A stretch of DNA of 64,000 nt from Desulfobacula sp. (GCF_030145145.1 NZ_JAQYWD010000016.1:1-64000), one strand, 5' to 3'; numbered from the stretch's first letter, positions 44,194 to 53,780 are shown. The notes: a model not told the origin generated them from the letters alone. Translations and numbers: made by a program.

Positions 44194-45744
44194 CTATCCA
44201 ATGTCAAATTCTATGCCCTGGGCCAGGGGAAGATCACGGCCCCAGTTAATGGTATTGGTCTGACGTCTCATGTAGACCCTCCAGGCATCGGACCCGGATT
44301 CCCGGCCCCCGCCGGTCTCCTTTTCGCCGCCAAAGGCCCCGCCGATCTCAGCCCCGGAGGTCCCGATATTGACATTGGCAATGCCGCAGTCTGATCCTTT
44401 GTGGGATAAAAACTGCTCCTGGGCGTACATGGACCCGGTAAAGATGGCGCTGGAAAGTCCCTGGGGCACCTGATTATGCAGTTCAATGGCCTGATCCAGG
44501 GAATCATAGTCAATGATATAAAGAATAGGGGCAAAGGTCTCCTGCTGGACAACGGGATAATCATTTTTGACCGCCACAATGGCAGGGGTTACATAGAAAC
44601 CTGTTTCAAACCCTTCAATGGTGACCGGACCGCCGCCATAAAGGATCTGCCCCCCTTGTTCCTGCGCAGCCTTCAGGGCCTGGTCCATGTTGGCAACGGC
44701 CTCGGCATCAATGAGGGGTCCCATCAAGGTTTTTTCATCCATGGGGTTACCGATTCGGACCTGCTTGTAGGCATCAATTAACCGGGCAAGAAAAACCTCT
44801 CTTACCGAGGACTGGACAATGATCCGCCGGGTGGAGGTACATCGCTGGCCGGCAGTGCCCACGGCCCCGAAAAGTGTTGCCCGGATGGCCATGTCCATGT
44901 CGGCATCTTCGGTGACAATAATGGCATTGTTCCCCCCCAATTCCAACAGGGTGCGTCCCAGTCGCTCCCCCACAATGGCCCCCACCCGTTTGCCCATGAC
45001 CGTACTGCCCGTTGCGGAAATCAAAGGAATTCTGGGATCATTGAGCATGGGCATTCCCACATCCTGTCTTGAACCGATGATCAGGTTAAACACCCCATCA
45101 GCCCCGTATTTATCCACCACCGGCGCAATAATGTTCTGGATGGCAATGGCGGTCAAAGGTGTTTTTGAACTGGGTTTAAACAGGCAGACATCCCCACATA
45201 CCGCTGCCACCAGGGCATTCCATGCCCAGACAGCACAGGGGAAATTAAAGGCAGTGATAATTCCCACCACCCCCAGGGGATGCCATTGTTCATACATCCG
45301 ATGCAAGGGCCGTTCACTGTGCATGGCCAACCCATAGAGCTGCCGACTCAACCCCACAGCAAAATCAGCAATATCAATCATCTCCTGGACCTCGCCCAGT
45401 CCTTCTGCCTTTATTTTCCCGTTTTCAAGGGCGATCAGGGTGCCCAGGGCCTCTTTTTTTTCCCGGAGTTGATTCCCGATTTCCCGGACCATCTCCCCCC
45501 TTTTAGGCGCCGGCATCATTTTATAGGAGGCAAATGCTGTGATGGCCTTTTCCATGAGAATATCATAGGCCCCGGCATCTGCCAGGGCAACCCTTGCAAT
45601 GGGCTGACCGTCTATGGGAGAGTAACTGACAAGCTCCTGGCCTTTGGTCGTAATCCAGCCGTTGATGCTGCCGGTTGTGGCACCCTTATTCACCGTCTCT
45701 ATCCCCAGTGTTTGCAAAATTTTATTTATTTTTTTCTTTTCCAT
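44194..45744 (-). CDS. ALDH7-type aldehyde dehydrogenase (aminoadipate-semialdehyde type)
   Basis: This 516-residue aldehyde dehydrogenase most resembles the antiquitin/ALDH7 branch. It has WHPLGVVGIITAFNFPCAVWAWN, ISATGSTVMGKRVG, the catalytic Glu in LLELGGNNAIIV, the Cys in GTAGQRCTSTRR and a terminal GGAFGGEKETGGGRESGSDAWR. In lysine catabolism this branch oxidises 2-aminoadipate semialdehyde, alias the P6C ring form. With the neighbouring P5CDH, the pair would handle the cyclic semialdehydes from both lysine and proline/ornithine. Its ATG at 45744 is preceded by AGGAGGAATTCC. Confidence 0.82.
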   Translation of the reverse strand: MEKKKINKILQTLGIETVNKGATTGSINGWITTKGQELVSYSPIDGQPIARVALADAGAYDILMEKAITAFASYKMMPAPKRGEMVREIGNQLREKKEALGTLIALENGKIKAEGLGEVQEMIDIADFAVGLSRQLYGLAMHSERPLHRMYEQWHPLGVVGIITAFNFPCAVWAWNALVAAVCGDVCLFKPSSKTPLTAIAIQNIIAPVVDKYGADGVFNLIIGSRQDVGMPMLNDPRIPLISATGSTVMGKRVGAIVGERLGRTLLELGGNNAIIVTEDADMDMAIRATLFGAVGTAGQRCTSTRRIIVQSSVREVFLARLIDAYKQVRIGNPMDEKTLMGPLIDAEAVANMDQALKAAQEQGGQILYGGGPVTIEGFETGFYVTPAIVAVKNDYPVVQQETFAPILYIIDYDSLDQAIELHNQVPQGLSSAIFTGSMYAQEQFLSHKGSDCGIANVNIGTSGAEIGGAFGGEKETGGGRESGSDAWRVYMRRQTNTINWGRDLPLAQGIEFDIG

Positions 45745-45867
45745 GGAATTCCTCCTGATTGAGTAACGGCAATATTAAAAATATAGGTCATCCTCATAAT
45801 ATAAACCCTGGGGGTATAAAGTAAAATTCATAATATTCAGACCTCGTGATAAATTGCATTTTAGCAA

Positions 45868-45946
45868 TTACGAGGACACAATTACGGTGAACAATTACGG
45901 TGACACCATACTTATCTCTAACCGCATTATTCAGAATTAAGTAAGA
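45868..45946. repeat. Palindromic dispersed repeat, copy 4 (right arm truncated)
   Basis: The left side carries tandem AATTACGG-n-GA-n-AC units and GGTGACACCATACTTA. The loop is intact, but the right arm breaks off within TTAAGTAAGATG. The break coincides with the end of a helicase gene fragment. A similar tandem AATTACGG tail occurs in copy 1. Confidence 0.7.
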
Positions 45947-46217
45947 TGAAAGATGTAGGCCTTGGCATGGAGACGTGTCTGCCGGGTATTGAACGAGACC
46001 CGTACACCTGTGTTGAGAAGGGAGAGCATGAATTCTATGGCCACCCTGATCTTTTTCAATGGATTTATAGGCCGAGAATATGAGTTCATTGTACACGGCA
46101 ATCTGTTTTACAAGCTTGTCACGGTCTTTGATCCGTACCAGGATGCCGGCGAGGTAGTGTTCCATGTAGCGGGCCAGTATGCTGTGGCTTTCTTCGGTGT
46201 CCACCCGGGTGGTAATG
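45946..46217 (-). pseudogene. Fragment of a PLD/DEAH-helicase (DUF3427 type) gene
   Basis: Read on the minus strand, the first part (ITTRVDTEESHSILARYMEHYLAGIL, then KSIEKDQGG) closely matches the N-terminus of the helicase pseudogene at 48.1-49.4 kb. After a frame change the rest reads VAIEFMLSLLNTGVRVSFNT and RQTRLHAKAYIFH. That is the start of the phospholipase-D-like domain of these helicases, with the HxK catalytic pair as HAK. It stops at the edge of repeat copy 4. The larger pseudogene has lost this PLD part, so the fragment derives from a more complete ancestor. Confidence 0.7.
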
Positions 46218-46235
46218 ATGTTAGGTATTTTCCTT

Positions 46236-46997
46236 TTAAAGCCATACAGCCCAGTCACCGTAGTCAAATGTTCCGCTGCCATGATGCAATTTACCTTCAG
46301 TTTGCAACTGCCGAAATGCGTCCCGCATTCTGCCCAAGATCTCAGGTTGAATATTCAATGTGTGATGTGCCGGGGACAACTGCTTCACCGGCAGTGCGGA
46401 CACCCGCTCCAGAGAGTTGAGGTACGCCACTGGATCGGTGGACGGAAAATAGGCAAATAACGTATCTTTATAAACCAAGTCACCGGTAAAAAGGTAACCG
46501 CGCTCCTTTTCCCAAAAACACATATGCCCCGGCGAATGGCCGGGCGTATGAATTATTTGAACAAAACGATCTCCAATATTAATCATTTCATTATCCTTCA
46601 GCACTCTTGCCGGCTTACCCTGAAAGAATTCGTATTTGTTTACATCATAACCTTTCGGCAGGTCACAGCGGTCAACGACCATGCCTTTAATCTGCGCCAT
46701 CGTCAGAGGAAATTCTCCGTTAAGCCAATTCAGTTCATCCTCATGGGCATAAAAGTCTGGAAAGTATTTATGACCGCCAATATGATCCCAGTGAATGTGA
46801 GTAGCTACTGCGGTAACCGGTTTGTCAGTTAATTTCATGACTTCTTTATAAATATTACAGATGCCAAGCCCGGTATCAATCAGCAAACTATGTTTAGAAC
46901 CATTCAAGAGATAACAATGCGTTTCCTCCCAGTGGCGGTACTCGCTTATAATAAAAGTTTCCTTGTCGATTTGATCTATTGTAAACCAATCATTCAT
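46236..46997 (-). CDS. Metallo-beta-lactamase fold hydrolase
   Basis: This 253-residue MBL-fold enzyme has the zinc motif THIHWDHIGGH, further ligands in IIHTPGHSPGHMCF and LFTGDLVYKD, and a final His in LSPAHHTLN. These make a binuclear metal site typical of glyoxalase-II/lactonase-like hydrolases. The substrate is not predictable. Its stop codon lies about 20 bases from the helicase-fragment junction, so the gene is intact but at the edge of the rearranged area. Confidence 0.8.
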   Translation of the reverse strand: MNDWFTIDQIDKETFIISEYRHWEETHCYLLNGSKHSLLIDTGLGICNIYKEVMKLTDKPVTAVATHIHWDHIGGHKYFPDFYAHEDELNWLNGEFPLTMAQIKGMVVDRCDLPKGYDVNKYEFFQGKPARVLKDNEMINIGDRFVQIIHTPGHSPGHMCFWEKERGYLFTGDLVYKDTLFAYFPSTDPVAYLNSLERVSALPVKQLSPAHHTLNIQPEILGRMRDAFRQLQTEGKLHHGSGTFDYGDWAVWL

Positions 46998-47062
46998 TTG
47001 ACTTCATCTTCAATTTTTATTTTTAAATTTCGTTTGGCTCTTTATTTAGCGCCTATGTGCCT

Positions 47063-47129
47063 AATTACAGGAACACCATATTTATCTCTATCTGCATTAT
47101 TCAGAATTAAATAAGGCGTCCCCAGAACT
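47063..47129. repeat. Palindromic dispersed repeat, copy 5
   Basis: The left arm TTACAGGAACACCATATTTA and right arm TTAAATAAGGCGTCCCCAG flank the usual loop (TCTCTATCTGCATTATTCAG). It lies between the MBL gene and the pRiA4b ORF-3-like gene. Confidence 0.72.
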
Positions 47130-47166
47130 CAGAACTCCAGAACTCCCAAATCCAGCGTCCATTATT

Positions 47167-47796
47167 TCATGTTCCATTTTGGGAAAATGCAATTTTCCAC
47201 CGCTGTTTTGGATTATCGAAACGAATCTTATCACAAAGGAATTCATCAGGATCATAGGGATAATAATTCTTTGCATGCCCTTTAAGCCATTCGACATACT
47301 CTTCAAATTCATCATGGTCAGGGTTTTGCAAAATATCAATAACCCGGTAATAACCGTCAACACTTCCACAGTCTTCTGGGGGACAAGCGCGTTCACCAGC
47401 CAAGCATATCGGATATTTAGTGCCTTTTGTTTTGAGAAGTATCGCTTCAAATAAGACCTCGTGGAACCACCCATCACCGAAATCATATTCGTATTCAGCA
47501 ATCTGCCCGGGTTCAGTAAAATGATCAACAATTGGAACTTTCCAACCAGGAATTATCTCATCACCATCCCAATCATCTGCAGGAATACCGATTTCAATGA
47601 ATTTTCTTTTATGTTTTGGACGTATGCGAAATGCGTGCAAATGATAATCCAACCATCCCATCGCGTCTTGAATGGCTACATGAAGGTCCCAGAAACTATA
47701 TTTAGCCGGCACCTGTATTCTTCTCCAAATACACGGTTCTATTTCGGAAAGAGAAATCTTAAATTGATAAACCAGATGGTTTTTGTTTTTACTCAT
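47167..47796 (-). CDS. Plasmid pRiA4b ORF-3-like family protein
   Basis: This 209-residue protein matches the pRiA4b ORF-3 domain: VYQFKISLSEIEPCIWRRIQV, then FWDLHVAIQDAMGWLDYHLHAF, YEYDFGDGWFHEV, and CLAGERACPPEDCGSVDGYY. The domain is common on plasmids and islands and its role is unknown. ATG 47796 follows AAGGGG and replaces a much longer in-frame start that would run through the Fic remnant. It is part of the mobile-looking segment between 45.8 and 64 kb. Confidence 0.8.
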   Translation of the reverse strand: MSKNKNHLVYQFKISLSEIEPCIWRRIQVPAKYSFWDLHVAIQDAMGWLDYHLHAFRIRPKHKRKFIEIGIPADDWDGDEIIPGWKVPIVDHFTEPGQIAEYEYDFGDGWFHEVLFEAILLKTKGTKYPICLAGERACPPEDCGSVDGYYRVIDILQNPDHDEFEEYVEWLKGHAKNYYPYDPDEFLCDKIRFDNPKQRWKIAFSQNGT

Positions 47797-47798
47797 GT

Positions 47799-48029
47799 CT
47801 ATTCCCCTTGGGCCAACGCCGCAAACCGGCGGGCCTGATATAGTGTCAGCCTTGTCCCCTCGATATGTGTTGTGTGATGAACTTTTTTGAGCAAGGCCTG
47901 GTTTCCCATTTCCCGAACCCAATCATCGGAAAGACGAGCAGCTTCCAGGAAACCCCTTGCCCGTTCAACCTGAGTTATGGCCGTTGTTATTTGGGTGATT
48001 ATGGTGAATTTTGGGTTAAATGGGTTCAT
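47799..48029 (-). pseudogene. Fic-family protein, N-terminal stub
   Basis: A 76-residue frame reads [14 protein letters not shown], then [14 protein letters not shown] and [20 protein letters not shown]. This is the N-terminal segment of Fic proteins that precedes the Fic domain and carries the inhibitory-helix-like HIEGT motif. It stops before the catalytic HPFxxGNG part, which is absent downstream. No plausible ribosome site or continuation is present, so it is a remnant. Confidence 0.6.
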
Positions 48030-48141
48030 GAGTATCTCTATATCATATGCCGGTAAAATATCAAATCTTCAATCTTTGAGGTTGCCAGGCGGTTTCAAGC
48101 CTGACATTTTTAGCATAGGCTAAGATAAAAAGGAACTTGGA

Positions 48142-49381
48142 TCATCCCACAGCCAAGCGCCGGGTAGTCCGGATCAATCGTGCCGACATGGGATATTTCA
48201 AACGCCACACAATGGACATGGGCCGATTCTCCGTGTGATGGACATAGGTTGCCGGCCCAAGGAAATAATAGGGGCAGGCAAGCGAGTTGAACCTTTTCTG
48301 TTCCCTCACAAACAGCAATATCTGATGACCCTGTTTCTCGTGGTGGATGTATCGCTGCCCCGTGGTGAAACTCATCCACCACAATATAGTCAAAAAAATC
48401 CGGTGGTACCTGGTCCCAAAGCGCTCTTGCGTTGAGGGTCTGCACCGAGACAAAGAGTTGCTCCAGATGGTCAGGCCTGTGGTTGCCCACCCACAACTCT
48501 CCAAAGTTGTTGTCCCGTAAAATATTTCGAAACACCCACCGGGATTGAACAAGTATCTCCTCCCGATGGGCCACAAAAAGTATTCGCGTTTGTTGGGGAC
48601 GGTCAAAGGAGTGTTTGAAATCAAAGGCCGCAATGATGGTCTTGCCCGTGCCTGTGGCTGCCACCACCAAATTTCTGCACCGATGGTGCAACGCTCTTTC
48701 CGCTTTCAGGGTGTCCAGAATTTCCTGTTGATAGGTATAGGGGACAATATTGAAAAAGGAGAGTTCTTGATCTGCTGTGAATGCCCCACCTCCCCGTTCC
48801 TGGTTCAGGGCTCGGTCCAGGCGCGGCAAAGATTCCAGGGAGACGGGTTCGAACTCCCGGGAGCGCAGATAGGTCTCAAAGGTGGCATTGATCTTTTCCC
48901 AGAGATGTCCTGATTCCTGCTGGCACAATTTTACATTCCACTCCAGACCATCGGCATGAAGCATTTCCTGCTTGAGCTGGGAGACCAGGGAGGGATCACC
49001 AGATGTGGCCGTGAGTAATGCCCCCACGGACAGCGGTGTTTCCGGCCTGGGGGAATTGGTAAGGGCTGGATCAAGGACTTGCAGCAGACGTCTGCCATCT
49101 ATATCAATGTGTCCATGGCCATCCTGATCTTTTTCAATGGATTTACAGGCCGAGGAGATGAGTTTATTGCACACGGTAATCTGTTTTGCAAGCTTGTCAC
49201 GGCCTTTGACCCGGGCCAGGATGCCGGCGAGGTAGTGTTCCATATAGCGGGCCAGGATGCCGTGGCTTTCTTCGGTGTCCACCCGGGTGGTGATGCTTTG
49301 GAGCCCATTATCCAGTTTGTCCAGTTCCTGCTTCAGCGCCTGGGTGATCAGTTGTTCGTATAATCCGGGTTGGATGGCCAT
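48142..49381 (-). pseudogene. DEAH helicase with DUF3427 tail, internally deleted
   Basis: The frame starting at ATG 49381 encodes the N-terminal domain of PLD-type DEAD/DEAH helicases. It jumps directly from LKQEMLHAD to GLEWNVKLCQQ, so the expected PLD domain is missing. Helicase motifs I (VVAATGTGKTIIAAF) and II (IVVDEFHHGAA) follow. At about 48345 the second helicase domain is lost and the frame changes. Another frame then continues to a stop at 48142 with the DUF3427 end (GHQILLFVREQKRF, YYFLGPATYVHH, RPMSIVWRLKYPM). Both gene ends are kept while the middle parts are deleted. It cannot make a working helicase. Confidence 0.75.
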
Positions 49382-49535
49382 GAGTTAATTTCCTGAAATA
49401 TTCTGTACAATATATTCCGTTTATGAACATAAACATCTACGGCTTGCAGCCGTCAACATGTTTTTGTTAGATTTGAGGAAACTTAAAAAAGTATCTTCAT
49501 TGAAAATAAAAATTTTACAACGACTTAAAAAGCGG

Positions 49536-50113
49536 CTAACAGAAAATTAGAAATACGTGATATAGAGTAATGGGTCTCTTTTCTGTACTTCGATGATGTT
49601 TTGAACGAAAACAATGGCCAAGCTCACTAATGATTGTAATATTTGTCCAGTTACCATCCGAGCAAACTTGAATTATTCCAGGCTCTTTTTCGAATTTCTT
49701 TTGAGCCTTTTCAGCCCAAGATTTAGGAGTACCCGATTGAACATAACCAATCATTCCGGCCTCAAGGTTGTCACGAGCATAGTTTTCTGAAAGAAATTCT
49801 CCAAGACCTGCTGAGCCGAGATATTTACCAATCGGATGGGTGTTGGAACAAAGACGTTTGGCTTCAAAGGGGTAACGGTGACGAGGACCGTGACAGACCC
49901 ACTCAAATTCAATATCAATTCTCTTTCGTCTCTTACCTCTTCGACCTGGTTCATTAATCATTGGGTCTTCATGGACAGCAAAAGAACTTACCCATGGTGG
50001 AGATTCTCTGTCTTCAAGTATTTCATTGATCTTTCTTACAATTTCCCCGGTAATATCCTCTTCCTCCAGATCTCTCTATTTTGAATGCTATTCGCCCCAA
50101 AATCATATTTCAT
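49536..50113 (-). pseudogene. PD-(D/E)xK-like nuclease gene with a 2-base frameshift
   Basis: The main frame (stop at 49536) encodes a basic protein with KRIDIEFEWVCHG and RYPFEAKRL, a D...E-x-K layout typical of PD-(D/E)xK nucleases. GKYLGSAGLGEFLSENYA and GMIGYVQSGTPKSWAEKA follow. It stays open upstream to about 50085 with no start. In the next frame ATG 50113 reads MKYDFGANSIQNRE and would join if one GA unit of the AGAGAGA at ~50070-50077 were removed. This looks like a slippage mutation near the start. It diverges from the drmA operon. Restriction-like activity is inferred from the motif only. Confidence 0.55.
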
Positions 50114-50423
50114 TTGAATTGATTAGTAACAAATATCTATAATTCCTATAAAGCGATATTAAACTTAAATGATATGGAGTAATCGATACGCAAATAGTTA
50201 AAATTTTATACATCTGCCGTATTCATTTTAAAGGGTATCAGTTGTAGCAAATTCATGCAGGACAGAACCTGCTGACTGTTAATTTCTGAAATTTCCTTGA
50301 CCAATTACAATACGATGCTGTATGGATTTGTGTGATTAAAAATGACTATTTCATTTTTCAAGTTAACCGGTCGCAAATGAGGGCTTCTGTTCTTTAGCAT
50401 GATAAAGAACATTGATTATTCTT
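50114..50423. promoter_or_regulatory. Divergent spacer upstream of the DrmA operon
   Basis: This 310-base AT-rich spacer separates the broken nuclease gene from the drmA-like gene and must hold the promoter of the five-gene operon. No near-consensus sigma-70 pair or operator palindrome could be singled out. The drmA start lacks a good ribosome site. Confidence 0.4.
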
Positions 50424-53400
50424 ATGTTCGAAAACACATTCACTAAAGCAAGACAAGACATACACGACTGGATTAAGCGATGCCTTGTGGGCCCTTTTTA
50501 TGACGCTGACGAACAATTAAATGAAATACGACCCTCGCTCCTGTATTCCTGCGGCATATTGTACGGGCATATGGAAGACCCGGACAATGACGTATTCGCA
50601 ACCGATGATGAGGATGAAGATGAACTGCCCGTGTTTGGCGTGGAGGAGGGCCCTGCCCCAGCCAATAGTGCCAAAAAAGCATCTTCCATCTGTCGGTATC
50701 GACCGCCTTCAGCCGTGGGACTCAGCTTTTTTGTTGACAAAGAGATTACCCTGGACGTCATTCTCAAAGCGGCCAGATATACCAACAAGACCGGAAACAT
50801 CTGGAAACGCTACCCGTTGCCCGATGACACACCGGATCATCAGGACATCATCACCCTGAAACCGCCGGAGAATGACCAGCAGTTTGATGATACGGTTCCC
50901 ATACCGATTCTGCACCATACAGACCTTGAACAGGACCATAAGCCGTCTGCCAGACTCCATGTAAAATGGCGGCCCTATCCCACGGCAGCGCCTGACGGGT
51001 ATATTGTGACGATTTCTGTTGTCAACACGGCGGTTGCCCGAAGAATTGACCCGAGAGAATGGGAGAAAACCCATCTGTTCCAATTGTCTTTTGAGTGTCA
51101 TGTTCAGGCCGGACAGGTCCGTCCCTATCCGGGAAATGAAATTGATACCATGGCCCGGGAAGACAAAGAATTTGAATTGCTTTACGCTGACAAGACCGTT
51201 TATGCCATCGGACATGGGGTTTCCCCGGACTGGTCGGAAAAAAATGGCAGCGTCACCTCAATTACCGCATCTTTTATTCCCGCCTATGAAGTGCCGTTGA
51301 TGAAGACAGAGGTCCCTGAAATTGACAGCAAGGCCCTTCAATTGTCGCGCCTTGCGCAAATTCAGCAGCATCCGGACACCATCCAGAAAAGGTTGACTGG
51401 TTTTACAAAAACCTATGAGAACTGGGTAGACGACCTCTGGAAGGCATCCATATGCCTGTCCCCGGAGCAGCGGACGGTTGCCGGCACCATGCTAAAACGG
51501 CTTGAAAAAACAGCGGACAGAATGAACCAGGGAATCATTTGCCTGAAAGACCCCATGGTGGCCCGGGCCTTTGCCTTTGCCCATGACGCCATGCTGGCCT
51601 ATATGAAAACGCGCAAGGTAGAAAACCCCCTGTGGCGCCCGTTTCAGCTGGGGTTTCTCCTGCAGACCCTGCCCTCGTTAATCGATGAAAACAATCCGGA
51701 CCGGGACCTGGTGGATCTGCTGTGGTTCCAGACCGGCGGCGGAAAAACAGAAGCCTATCTGGCCATCATCGCCTTTCTGGTGACCCACCGACGCATGCGG
51801 TTTCCCGGGACCGGAGCCGGAACCACCGTGATCATGCGATATACCTTAAGGCTTTTGACCATACAGCAATTTCAGCGGGCATCCATTGTCATGTGCGCCC
51901 TTGAGCTCCTGCGCCGGAAAAACCCCCAGGTGCTGGGGTCAGAACCCATAACCGCCGGGTTGTGGGTGGGGGGCGCCAGTTCCCCCAACCGGTTTAAAGA
52001 TGCCCGGAACATACTGGATGATGCCTTACAAAGCCATGGCGCAGGCCTTGAGAAACTGGTTGTCACAGACTGTCCCTGGTGCGGGGAACGACTCGCCTTA
52101 GACCAAAATCCGGCGAAATCGGGATTTGTCTCAAATCAAGGACAGTTTCATTTTTGCTGTACCAATCGCCGCTGTGATTTTGGGGGCAGCGACAACCCGG
52201 TGCTGCCGGTGAATGTGGTGGATGAACACCTGTATACCCATCCGCCCACCCTGCTGCTGGCCACCATTGACAAATTTGCCATGTTTGCCTGGAATACGGA
52301 TACCACGATTTTTCTGGGCAACGCCTCCCGGGGAAAAGGCCCGTTTCGGCCGCCGGATTTGATCATCCAGGATGAACTGCACCTCATCGCAGGAGAGCTT
52401 GGCACCATTGCCGGGGTATATGAAGCCGGGTTTGATACGGTCTTGAAACTCAAAGACCACTCCCCCAAATATATTGCCTCCACGGCCACCATCCGCAATG
52501 CCAGGGAACAGGTAAAAAAACTCTATGCCCGGGAGGTGAGCATTTTCCCGTCACCGGGACTCAACTGGAGCGATTCTTTTTTTGCCCGGGTGGACAGGGA
52601 AAAACCGGGCCGCTTATACCTGGGCTATTATTCTCCGGGATTTAAACGGACGGAATCCTTTGCCCCTTTGGGTGCGGCCCTCTTGTTATCGCCGTCCCTG
52701 TGGAATGATGCCGATGAAAGCATCCAGGATGCCTGGTGGACCCTGGTGGCCTATCATGGCAGTTTGAGAGGACTTGGCATCACCCATAATTTAATTGGGG
52801 ATGATGTCAGAAAATACCTGGAATTGTTTGTCCGCCGATTGCTGGATGGCGAACAGGGTCGAACCGATGCCCTGGCCCGGGGATTTAATGCGTTCTGTAA
52901 AAAGTTTAAGGTCTCCAGGAATGAGGACGACTGGGAAAGAAAGATAATTGACGGGTTTTTAACCCACAGGCGGCTCTACACGGAAAGCGGTATTGCGGAA
53001 TTGACCAGCAATCGAAACGCCAATGAAATCAGGCGATACCTGGGGGATCTGGAGATCCCGTATTCCGGGGAAAACAATCAGGCCATTTCCGTTCTTTTGT
53101 GCACCAATATGGTGTCGGTGGGGTTGGATATCTCCCGGCTGGGATTAATGGTCATCAATGGCCAGCCCTTTACAACCGGCGAATATATCCAGGCCGGCAG
53201 CCGGGTGGGACGAAACAATGTTCCCGGCATTGTGGTGGCCCATTATTTCCGCAATCATGCCCGGGATATGTCCCATTTTGAAAATTTTAAAGCCTATCAT
53301 CAATCTTTTTACCGGTTTGTTGAACCCACCAGTTTAACCCCGTTTTCATCCCCGGCCCGGAAAAGGGCCCTGCATGCAGCCCTGGTCATTGTCATGCGCC

Positions 53401-53756
53401 ATGGGGCCGGTCTCCTGGGGAACCATATGGCGGACCGCATCAATCTTAAAGATGACAAGATCCAGCATGCGGCTGCCTGCTTTGCCCAGCGCTGCAGGCT
53501 GGCATCACCGGATAAGGGGGATAAAACCCAGGCCCACATTGACAATTTATTGTATGAGTGGCAGGACATGAGCGGCGGCGATGGACTGTTCAAGGAAAAA
53601 CTCCAGTATCAAAGCCATTCAAAGGACAGCAAACCCTTGTTAAAACGGCACAATGAGAAAAAAATGGACCGCCCGGATGATGACAGCTGGGTGACCCTGC
53701 AATCCATGCGGCAGGTGGATGATGAATGCGGGATTCGGTTTATGGGGCCCCGGTAA
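50424..53756 (+). CDS. drmA: DrmA-like SF2 helicase (DISARM core)
   Basis: This 1110-residue protein has a ~400-residue N-terminal region with no motif, then Walker A WFQTGGGKTEAY (~residue 433). A zinc-finger pair follows: CPWCGERL (~551) and CCTNRRC (~578). Then come DEAD-like motif II IIQDELHLIAGELG (~649), motif III ASTATIRNA (~686), and motifs V/VI MVSVGLDISRLG and QAGSRVGR (~922). Order, size and the zinc insertion match DrmA, the helicase of the DISARM anti-phage system. It should form a DNA-binding pair with the DrmB-like protein encoded 24 bases downstream. ATG 50424 is used; a TTG four codons earlier is possible. Confidence 0.8.
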   Translation: MFENTFTKARQDIHDWIKRCLVGPFYDADEQLNEIRPSLLYSCGILYGHMEDPDNDVFATDDEDEDELPVFGVEEGPAPANSAKKASSICRYRPPSAVGLSFFVDKEITLDVILKAARYTNKTGNIWKRYPLPDDTPDHQDIITLKPPENDQQFDDTVPIPILHHTDLEQDHKPSARLHVKWRPYPTAAPDGYIVTISVVNTAVARRIDPREWEKTHLFQLSFECHVQAGQVRPYPGNEIDTMAREDKEFELLYADKTVYAIGHGVSPDWSEKNGSVTSITASFIPAYEVPLMKTEVPEIDSKALQLSRLAQIQQHPDTIQKRLTGFTKTYENWVDDLWKASICLSPEQRTVAGTMLKRLEKTADRMNQGIICLKDPMVARAFAFAHDAMLAYMKTRKVENPLWRPFQLGFLLQTLPSLIDENNPDRDLVDLLWFQTGGGKTEAYLAIIAFLVTHRRMRFPGTGAGTTVIMRYTLRLLTIQQFQRASIVMCALELLRRKNPQVLGSEPITAGLWVGGASSPNRFKDARNILDDALQSHGAGLEKLVVTDCPWCGERLALDQNPAKSGFVSNQGQFHFCCTNRRCDFGGSDNPVLPVNVVDEHLYTHPPTLLLATIDKFAMFAWNTDTTIFLGNASRGKGPFRPPDLIIQDELHLIAGELGTIAGVYEAGFDTVLKLKDHSPKYIASTATIRNAREQVKKLYAREVSIFPSPGLNWSDSFFARVDREKPGRLYLGYYSPGFKRTESFAPLGAALLLSPSLWNDADESIQDAWWTLVAYHGSLRGLGITHNLIGDDVRKYLELFVRRLLDGEQGRTDALARGFNAFCKKFKVSRNEDDWERKIIDGFLTHRRLYTESGIAELTSNRNANEIRRYLGDLEIPYSGENNQAISVLLCTNMVSVGLDISRLGLMVINGQPFTTGEYIQAGSRVGRNNVPGIVVAHYFRNHARDMSHFENFKAYHQSFYRFVEPTSLTPFSSPARKRALHAALVIVMRHGAGLLGNHMADRINLKDDKIQHAAACFAQRCRLASPDKGDKTQAHIDNLLYEWQDMSGGDGLFKEKLQYQSHSKDSKPLLKRHNEKKMDRPDDDSWVTLQSMRQVDDECGIRFMGPR

Positions 53757-53780
53757 TGGTTATTTCAGGCAGGCAATGGA

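Noticed and set aside
45794-46282. 162-codon minus-strand frame as a functional gene
   Set aside because: It runs across the MBL gene end, a helicase fragment with a frame change, and a palindromic repeat. Only the middle part resembles a protein.
28719-47129. The palindromic repeats as CRISPR
   Set aside because: The copies are kilobases apart, are themselves palindromic with arms, and have no regular spacers or cas genes.
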